Shown: positions 56,564-64,000 of the stretch, piece after piece
Numbering within the stretch: position 1 is the stretch's first letter
Layout: every line of letters begins with the position of its first letter
Origin: Corallium rubrum
Taxonomy: Eukaryota > Cnidaria > Anthozoa > Scleralcyonacea > Coralliidae
Assembly (NCBI GenBank): GCA_964035015.1
Contig: OZ036017.1
Span: forward strand, 62,001 to 126,000
Direction of reading: 5' to 3'
DNA: 64,000 nucleotides
Position numbers and translations under genes: made by a program
Notes under the pieces: model-generated
The model's input: only the letters and a program-made list of their open reading frames with translations
Told to the model about the DNA's origin: nothing
The model's database searches: none

Positions 56564-56705
56564 AACACACAAACACACAACCACGCTCATGACATAGCGG
56601 ATATGGTTTAGCAACCAGTATCCGCAAAAAGAAGGGGAAACCTATGCAGCAGGCTCATTTTAAATAATCTGGATACCTGTCCAAGTTTTTGAATCAGGAT
56701 TGTTT
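55823..56705 (+). repeat. Duplicated module B, copy 2
   Basis: It starts GGGCATTCAGATTTCAGAAA, nearly identical to 50655 onward through CGAAACGCGTTCCGGAATTA, then diverges (55950-56160) and realigns at CATGTACATAAAAATG through CCGCAAAAAGAAGGGG. It has a longer CA array (56502-56578). Confidence 0.8.
56502..56578. repeat. CA microsatellite
   Basis: CA units with a few AAACAAACA interruptions at the end. It yields a spurious THTHTH frame. Confidence 0.95.
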
Positions 56706-56709
56706 ATCA

Positions 56710-57240
56710 AAAAAATACATACGGAAACTTTAAACTTAATTTTCTCAAATTATCAATTCACGAGACGCCAAAAACTCTCCTGGGTTTATTATTCATCCAA
56801 TCAAGGTGAAATTTTCAGTGTTTGTTTATTACTAATAGAACTATGATGTACACCTAAAAAAATTATATCTGAGCATTATACTCCACAAGAGAACCCTTTT
56901 GATGAACTCCGTTCCATGAAATTTTCATATATTCATAAAAAAAGTAAAATGTGAAGACCTTATGCCTTTAGCTGTGTATTTTTTTAGGTTCACATCATAG
57001 ATTGATATATTAGGTATCCATTAAAACTGTTTCCAAGAACCTCTGTAATTTACTTTGGCTCCTATCCTTTTTGGTGCGAACACCATATTTTACTCAATAA
57101 GGGGTCCTACCTTGGTTACTTTGGCAATGACAAATGTATAAGTAACTGATTCTGTGTCAGCTAATCATATTCTATAATATTTGACGCAAATATGGTGGAA
57201 AAAACCCCATTAAATTTAAAAAAAATGTTTTTAATGTATA
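56710..57240. other. Non-coding stretch
   Basis: AT-rich, no gene. It ends at CCACCTTAAC, where the repeat at 57245 begins. Confidence 0.35.
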
Positions 57241-57244
57241 AGAC

Positions 57245-57500
57245 CACCTTAACAAATAATCAACGTACAAGAATTTGGATCTCCACTTTTCAAGAAACTG
57301 TATGGAGCCACCTTAACAGGGTTCTTATAACGACCTGTAGTTCACATTAGATTCTATTGACGGGAAATCAGTTCAAAACAAAATATTATCAACATCCAAT
57401 CACGAAAAGTTGTTTATAAAGACTATATGTAAAATATACTGTAAAAAAGTTAATAAATGTGCCAAGATATATAGAGTACGACGAGTTGATAAAACAAAAG
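57245..57500 (+). repeat. Copy of the 24.5-24.7 kb repeat flank
   Basis: TGGAGCCACCTTAACAGG, TTCTATTGACGGGAAATCAG and GATATATAGAGTACGACGA match 24520-24715 almost base for base. Confidence 0.8.
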
Positions 57501-57544
57501 GTCCGCTATGCGTACATGTATCTGCGCCATAACCCAACTGTGAG

Positions 57545-57680
57545 AATCACTTGTCAAGATCTTGTAAGATCTTGTGCGATCTTGGAAAATCTTGTAAGAT
57601 CTTAAGAAAAATCTTATAAGATTTTTACACGTAGATCTTATAAGATTTTATCGAGATCTTATAAGATAATTAAAGATCAG
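57545..57680. repeat. Palindromic AGATCTTATAAGAT repeats
   Basis: Four or five units of CTTGTAAGATCTT and GATCTTATAAGATTTT, each self-complementary, forming a cruciform-prone cluster. Confidence 0.8.
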
Positions 57681-57894
57681 AGAAAGTACACGTTCAATTC
57701 TCTGACCAAAATAATTTATCATGACTCACAAAAACTGTGGTAGATCGCAGTCAAAAGTTTACTATAAGTCACGTTAAAAATACTTACCAGTTTTATCAGC
57801 AATATCCCCTATCTGCGAAATGTTTTAGTGCAAAGCTTTGTCGGAAATATAGAATTTAATGGCTAACTGAAGATATATCCCAATACAGCTGTTG

Positions 57895-58470
57895 AGCCGG
57901 ACACCGCGGGTCTAAAGTATACCCCTGAATCGCCTGTAGGTTTGTGCCATTTTGGAAACTTATACCGTTAGATAGAGCGTTAATTCTGTACAACAAATGT
58001 GAATTAAAAAAAATCGTAGAATAGCAACGGAGAAAAATCTATTTGAACTGAGATGAGCGCCAAATATCAAATGTCAATTATCGGGTCAAACACAATCATA
58101 TTTAAAGTATCCCTGAATCGTCTGTAGGTTTGTGCCATTCACGAAACTGTCTTCTACAGTTAGATAGAGCGTTAAATACTCTACAACACATGTGAATTAG
58201 AAAAAATCGTATAGAATAGAACCCTGAAAAATCATAGTGTTTTAGTCAAAAACTTTGTCGGAAATATAGAATTTAACGGCTAACAGCCGCATTAGGATAT
58301 ATCTTCATTGCAGTTGAGCCGCCCGCGGATACCGCGTTTTTAAAGTATACCCCTGAATCGTCTGTAGGTTTGTGCCATTCACGAAACTTCAACAGTTATA
58401 TAGAGCGTTAAATTCTGTACAACATATGTGAATTAGAAAACATGGTATGGAATAGTTGAACTGACGTGAG
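57895..58470 (+). repeat. Dispersed repeat family (TTAGATAGAGCGTTAAA), cluster 2
   Basis: Three direct copies, each beginning near CCCTGAATCGTCTGTAGG or CCCTGAATCGCCTGTAGG and containing TTAGATAGAGCGTTAA or the variant TTATATAGAGCGTTAA. Unlike cluster 1 at 44690-45275, all are in one orientation. Confidence 0.75.
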
Positions 58471-59050
58471 CGCAAATATCAAATATCAAATTGCATTATT
58501 AATGAGGTTATGAAATAACCAAGGTTAAAACACAGGAGAGCGCAAGTAGCGCAAGCAGTGGCTCAAGCGATTGGACCGCGGGGAAAACGCAGATCATAAC
58601 AGCCGGCTCTGAACTCCTGTCGCATTTTCGGAGCGATTAAAGCAGCATTCAGGTAAAGCACTGACGCCTAACCCAGGGCACAACAACCAAGGTATGTAAA
58701 ATCTACGCTATCTTTCTTCGTGTGGCAAATACTTCGGCTACTTCGGGACAGAGGTAAGACAAAACCAAGGACTAACAAAGCGGTGTCGGAGATACCTTCA
58801 CAGAATGTACGCAGGAAAGTCAGCCCTTAAAAGAAAGACTTGTGCGAAGAGAAGCAGAAAGCGCCAGACGCTGAGTACAAAGGTCATGCGGTTACTTCCC
58901 CATGGGCCAAATGCGCTAACTGACTCGTGTGTTCGTTGCGATAAACGAAGATACTGTGCTCAAGTGCGCTATGGCGCCTCTAGCCTACGCATAGGTGTTT
59001 TAAAATACCGTCTTAGTCCCTGGTAATGGAGAATGGTTTAACGGGTCTTG
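58471..59050. other. Region upstream of the DIRS relic
   Basis: No domain recognised. A 73-codon frame at 58805-59026 is very Arg/Lys-rich at its start (KSALKRKTCAKRSRKRQ) and could be a degraded DIRS gag or RT part, but I see no motif. Confidence 0.3.
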
Positions 59051-59059
59051 GTCTCGTCT

Positions 59060-60531
59060 CAACAATCCCTAAGTAGCGCTTACAAGAAGTGTTTCCCCAT
59101 CGTGCTTGCTTGCAATAGTTGGGCAACGAAATGGTCTCGGGAGCGCATTTAGCTCTCATGTGACAACAAAAGTGTAATGTCTGTCATCACTTCGGGCACA
59201 TCTAAGGACAACACATGATGCATCTCTTGCGCGCTCTATGTCTTATCACGGCACAACAATGTTAAAGTGCCGGCAACGCACGTCCCAGGCAAAACCAATA
59301 TCATTGCTGATGCTCTATCACGATTTCACATGCCAGAAGCGCGACCGAATCCCGTCGACATTCCGCAGGAGTTGCTAGTTCGTCTGACCTTGAATCTTTA
59401 TTTGCCGAGATGCACGATCTTTATTTGAGATGCACGACAGTCAGTCTGACGCACCAAGGCATAGCCAGTTCTACTAAGCGAACATACTCGACAGCTCAGC
59501 GCAGATTTGAGACCTTTGTTACTGGAGTCGATGCATGAATGAAAGTGGGTCACCCCTAGCAAGCAAGCGAGTGGGCGTGTATGACATTTTGCAGCACATC
59601 TATCAACAACGTTGAAAGCGCAATCAATAAAAGTATACATGGGCTCATTAAATTTAGAACAACGCATGTTTACATTATCCTCCCAGCGCCCGGGAAAATG
59701 CCAGAGGCTACCTTCACAGGGTTGGTAAGCATTTACAGAACTTTAAATCTAAACAATTACGATGACGCTTCTTTTTTTTTTTTGGGTGGCATGCTGCGTT
59801 GCATTTTCGGTTTCTTCCTCCGTTTAGGAGTGCTTTGTACTTGCTTTGCGTACTTGCTTGGCCTACTTGCTTCGCGTGCGTTGCCTCTTGCTACAGCCAG
59901 GGGGAAGCAGGCCCAGCGATTGCCGATTGACTTGCCTACAGAAAGGGGGGCACTCCAAGTGATTGACAGTTACTATAGCCGGGGGTGCAGTCCCAGTAGT
60001 TGACATTGCTACAACTTGGGTGCATTCCCAATGATCGACATCTGCTACAGCCTGCGTGCAGTCCCAGTGATTGACATTGCTACGACTTGGGTGCAGTCCC
60101 AGTGATCGACAGTTGCTACAGCCTGGGTGCAATCCCAGTAATCGACATCAGCGACAGCCTGCCCAGTAATTGACATCTGCTACAGCCTGGGTGCACTCCC
60201 AGTAATTGACACTTGCTACAGCCAGGGTGCAGTCCCAGTAAGTGACATCAGCTACAGCCTGGGTACAGTCCCAGTAATGGACATTTGATACAGCCTGGTG
60301 CAGTCCAGTAATGGACATCTGGCTCAAAACTTGGCTCTTTGTGCAGGTTTAGAAGGAAATTTCTCTGGTCACAGCTTTCGAATCAGTGTTGCATCTACGG
60401 CAGCCCCCGTTGGCATTCCAGATCATTTGATAAAAACCCACGGATGGTGGCTAGGCAATGTATATCAGTTGTACATAAGAACACCCCAGGAAATTTTAGA
60501 TTCGGTTGCTGCACACAGGGTGCATACATAA
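59060..60531 (+). pseudogene. DIRS-type retrotransposon relic: RNase H and tyrosine recombinase
   Basis: 59085-59370 carries RNase H remnants: KKCFPIVLACNSWATKWSRE, then SCDNKSVMSVITSGTSKD, and in another frame HVPGKTNIIADALSRFH. 59430-59540 encodes SLTHQGIASSTKRTYSTAQR then RFETFV, the N-terminal SAM-like part of the recombinase. 60340-60531 encodes the catalytic end: GNFSGHSFRISVASTA with the HxxR box and GIPDHLIKTHGWW then YQLYIRTPQEILDSV with the catalytic Tyr. The middle is lost or replaced by non-homologous sequence and a minisatellite (59960-60315). RNase H followed by a tyrosine recombinase is diagnostic of DIRS/Ngaro elements. Confidence 0.78.
59960..60315 (+). repeat. 36-bp minisatellite inside the DIRS relic
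   Basis: About nine units of GCTACAGCCTGGGTGCAGTC then CCAGTAATTGACATCT. It separates the N- and C-terminal parts of the tyrosine recombinase. Confidence 0.88.
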
Positions 60532-60734
60532 TCTAGTCTTAATATGTTGAAAAGAGGAAGAAAAAACCCCCAAAACAACAAAAAACAAAAACAAAAACAA
60601 AAAATCTATCTGTAGTGAATGGGGGGAGGCAGGCAATCCCAACTTACGCACCAATGCAAGTCTATCTACATATGCAATATCTACAGTATAACAACAGCAA
60701 ACCAGAATTGGTTTACAGGTTTTTGCAATCTCAC

Positions 60735-61145
60735 AGACTACAGCAGATGGGCATAACTCGGGTACACAGCACTTGCAACAGAACAGACTGGGTACACAGC
60801 ATTGGCAATATAAGAGACTACAGCATATTGAGCGTGACGGTACAGCATTTGCAATATAATAGACTACAGCATACAGGGTATACTGTACAGTATTTGCAAT
60901 ATAACAGACTACAGCATACGAGGTGTGACCCTGGTATACAGCATTTGCAATATAACAGACTACAGCATACTGGGTATATAGCATTTGCAATATAACAGAC
61001 TACAGCATACTGGGTGTGACCCTGGTATACAGCATGGTAATATAACAGACTACAGCATACTGGGTGTGACCCTGTTATACAGCACTTGCAATATAACAGA
61101 CTACAGTATACTGGGTGTGACCCTGGTATACAGCATTTGCAACGT
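60735..61145 (+). repeat. 51-bp minisatellite
   Basis: About eight units of CTGGGTGTGACCCTGGTATA, CAGCATTTGCAATATAACAG and ACTACAGCATA, with shortened early units. It lies between the DIRS relic and the 65-bp array. Confidence 0.88.
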
Positions 61146-61159
61146 TATGGCAAAAATAT

Positions 61160-63850
61160 CGCAACTCTAGCCTGGAATTATTATCACCAGCCATTTACAC
61201 ATCTAGCCTGGTATTGTAGCTCAGTATGAGCTTGACTTCAATTATTATTGCTGGCAGTTCACAACTCTAACTCGGCATGGTAGCTCAGCGGGAGCTCTGT
61301 TTCAAATTTAGTAGTGCCGGCCAATTACAAATCCAGCCTGGTATGGTAGCCCAGTTTGAGTTTTTACTCAAGTTATTATCACCTGCCATCTACAGCTCTA
61401 GCTGGTATGGTAGCCCAGTACGAGTTTTTGTTCAATTATTATCATTCGCCATTTACAACTCTAGCCTGGTATGGTAGCCCAGTATGAGTTTTTGTTCAAA
61501 TTATTATTGCGTGCCATTTACAACTCTAGCCTGGGATGGTAGCCCAGTATGAGTTTTGGTTCAAATTATATTATCGCGTGCCATTTGCAACTCTAGCCTG
61601 GTATGGTAGCCCAGTATGAGTTTTTGATCAAATTATTAGCGCGTGCCATTTGCAACTCTAGCCTGGTATGGTAGCCCAGTATGAGTTTTGTTCAAATTAT
61701 TATCGCGTGCCATTTGCAACTCTAGCCTGGTATGGTAGCCCAGTATGAGTTTTTGATCAAATTATTAGCGCGTGCCATTTGCAACTCTAGCCTGGTATGG
61801 TAGCCCAGTATGAGTTTTTGATCAAATTATTATCGCGTGCCATTTGCAACTCTAGCCTGGTATGGTAGCCCAGTATGAGTTTTTGTTCAAATTATTAGCG
61901 CGTGCCATTTGCAACTCTAGCCTGGTATGGTAGCCCAGTATGAGTTTTGTTCAAATTATTATCGCGTGCCATTTGCAACTCTAGCCTGGTATGGTAGCCC
62001 AGTATGAGTTTTTGTTCAAATTATTACCGCGTGCCATTTGCAACTCTAGCCTGGTATGGTAGCCCAGTATGAGTTTTTGTTCAAATTGTTACCGCGTGCC
62101 ATTTACAACTCTAGCCTGGTATGGTAGCCCAGTATGAGTTTTTGATCAAATTGTTACAGCGTGCCATTTGCAACTCTAGCCTGGTATGGTAGCCCAGTAT
62201 GAGTTTTTGTTCAAATTGTTACCGCGTGCCATTTACAACTCTAGCCTGGTATGGTAGCCCAGTATGAGTTTTTGATCAAATTGTTACCGCGTGCCATTTG
62301 CAACTCTAGCCTGGTATGGTAGCCCAGTATGAGTTTTTTTTTTGACCAAATTATTACCGCGTGCCATTTACAACTCTAGCCTGGTATGGTAGCGCAGTAT
62401 GAGTTTTTGTTCAAATTGTTACCGCGTGCCATTTACAACTCTAGCCTGGTATGGTAGCCCAGTATGAGTTTGTTCAAATTATTACCGCGTGCCATTTGCA
62501 ACTCTAGCCTGGTATGGTAGCCCAGTATGAGTTTGTTCAAATTATTACCGCGTGCCATTTGCAACTCTAGCCTGGGATGGTAGCCCAGTATGAGTTTTTG
62601 TTCAAATTATTATCGCGTGCCATTTGCAACTCTAGCCTGGTATGCCGTAGCCCAGTATGAGTTTTTGTTCAAATTATTATCGCGTGCCATTTGCAACTCT
62701 AGCCTGGTATGCCGTAACCCAGTATGAGTTTTTGATCAAATTATTATCGCTCACCATTTATAACTCGAGCCTGGTATGGTAGCCCAGTATGAGCTTTTGT
62801 TCAAATTATTATCGCTTGCCATTTGCAACTCTAGCCTGGTATGGTAGCCCAGTATGAGCTTTTGTTCAAATTATTATTGCTTGCCATTTGCAACTCTAGC
62901 CTGGGATGGTAGCCCAGTACGAGTTTTTGTTCAAATTATTATCGCTTGCCATTTACAACTCTAGCCTGGTATGGTAGCCCAGTATGAGCTTTTGTTCAAA
63001 TTATTATTGCTTGCCATTTGCAACTCTAGCCTGGTATGGTAGCCCAGTATGAGTTTTTGTTCAAATTATTATCGCGTGCCATTTGCAACTCTAGCCTGGT
63101 ATGCCGTAGCCCAGTATGAGTTTTTGTTCAAATTATTTGGTAACCCAGTATGAGCTTTTGTTCAAATTATTATCGCTTGCCATTGCAACTCTAGCCTGGG
63201 ATGGTAGCCCAGTATGAGTTTTTGTTCAAATTAGTATCGCTTGCCATTTACAACTCTAGCCTGGTTTGGTAGCCCAGTATGAGTGTTTTGTTCAAATTAT
63301 TATCGCTCGCCATTTATAACTCGAGCCTGGTACGGTAGCCCAGTATGAGTTTTTGTTCAAATTATTATCGCTCGCCATTTACACTCTAGCCTGGTTTGGT
63401 AGTCCAGTATGAGTGTTTGATCAAATTATTATCGCTCACCATTTATAACTCGAACCTGGTACGGTAGCCCAGTATGAGTTTTTGTTCAAATTATTATCGC
63501 TCGCCATTTACACTCTAGCCTGGTTTGGTAGTCCAGTATGAGTGTTTGATCAAATTATTATCGCTCACCATTTATAACTCGAACCTGGTACGGTAGCCCA
63601 GTATGAGTTTTTGTTCAAATTATTATCGCTCGCCATTTATAACTCGAGCCTGGTACGGTAGCCCAGTATGAGTGTTTGATCAAATTATTATCGCTCACCA
63701 TTTATAACTCGAACCTGGTACGGTAGCCCAGTATGAGCTTTTGTTCAAATTATTATCGCTCGCCATTTATAACTCGAGCCTGGTATGGTAGCCCAGTACG
63801 AGTTTTGGTTCAAATATTTATCACTCGCCAGTCAGAACTGTAGCCTGGTA
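61160..63850 (+). repeat. 65-bp satellite, about 41 copies
   Basis: The unit includes CATTTGCAACTCTAGCCTGG, TATGGTAGCCCAGTATGAGT and TTTTGTTCAAATTATTATCG. Variants alternate CGCGTGCC, CGCTTGCC and CGCTCGCC before CATTT, and TTTGCAACTCTAGCC or TTTATAACTCGAGCC after it. A CTCGAGCC/TATAACT form dominates after 63290, so the array has sub-family domains. Units at both ends are the most diverged. No ORF runs through it. Confidence 0.95.
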
Positions 63851-64000
63851 GGTAGCTCAGTATGAGCTGGGTTGCAAAATCCGTATTGCCTGCTACGTAC
63901 AACTCCAGCTGGAACTGTACCACAGTAATACAGTATGAGTTCTGTCTCCTGTGGTAGCAACGTTGGGTGCAGGTAATGGGTTAGTACAGTGCTTGGAGGC

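Noticed and set aside
56384-56627. His/Thr- and Cys/Val-repeat ORFs
   Set aside because: Translations of a CA microsatellite.
61160-63850. tRNA-like A/B boxes in the 65-bp satellite (GGTAGCCCAGTATGAG and GTTCAAATT)
   Set aside because: The two boxes are only about 19 nt apart within a unit, and no cloverleaf with acceptor stem forms; resemblance is probably chance.

Overview
This is a eukaryotic, repeat-rich, AT-rich genomic window. Its few genes have spliceosomal introns with GT/AG borders. The combination of a dynactin p24 subunit (DCTN3), a DM-domain gene that also has a DMA domain, TauD-like dioxygenases, Penelope, DIRS, CR1-like, hAT, P/THAP and Mutator relics, and many foldback elements suggests a marine invertebrate. 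The most likely source is a cnidarian such as a coral or anemone. That assignment is inference from gene and repeat style, and the species cannot be read from the sequence.

Host genes: (1) DCTN3, plus strand, 3392-7643, seven exons that join in frame to 185 codons plus stop. (2) A Dmrt transcription-factor gene, plus strand, 10257-14724, three phase-1 exons encoding 271 aa with an N-terminal DM domain and a DMA domain; a TATA box lies at 10214. (3) Two intronless, tandem, minus-strand genes for Fe(II)/2-oxoglutarate dioxygenases of the TauD / clavaminate-synthase-like type (21743-22927 and 24787-25953), with a truncated third copy on the plus strand at 34946-35235. I see no other convincing host gene.

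Layout. 1-1.6 kb: a nest of hAT element, TIR element and MITE, then a foldback. 3.4-7.6 kb: DCTN3, its introns loaded with microsatellites and MITEs. 10-15 kb: Dmrt with a pentanucleotide array and Mutator-like MITEs. 15.5-17.2 kb: MITE, hairpin and LINE-tail insertion. 17.4-19.95 kb: a 15-bp satellite, a 5S-rRNA-derived SINE and a TGACATCATCAG-type satellite. 21-26 kb: dioxygenase pair and foldback elements. 26-39 kb: LINE relics, SINE copies, a 0.94-kb tandem duplication, a long palindrome, the truncated dioxygenase and a Mutator-type MITE. 40-43.5 kb: a Mutator-like transposase relic split by two younger TIR elements, then a Penelope-like relic with a GIY-YIG domain. 43.5-49.3 kb: microsatellites, a 33-bp minisatellite, and an element with about 300-bp TIRs and a THAP exon. 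49.4-56.7 kb: a multiply duplicated non-coding module interrupted by a CR1-like LINE. 57-64 kb: dispersed repeats, a DIRS relic and three large tandem arrays.

The three host loci show no obvious functional link. Most of the window's structure comes from nested transposition and tandem-array growth, and several insertion events can be ordered from target-site duplications.
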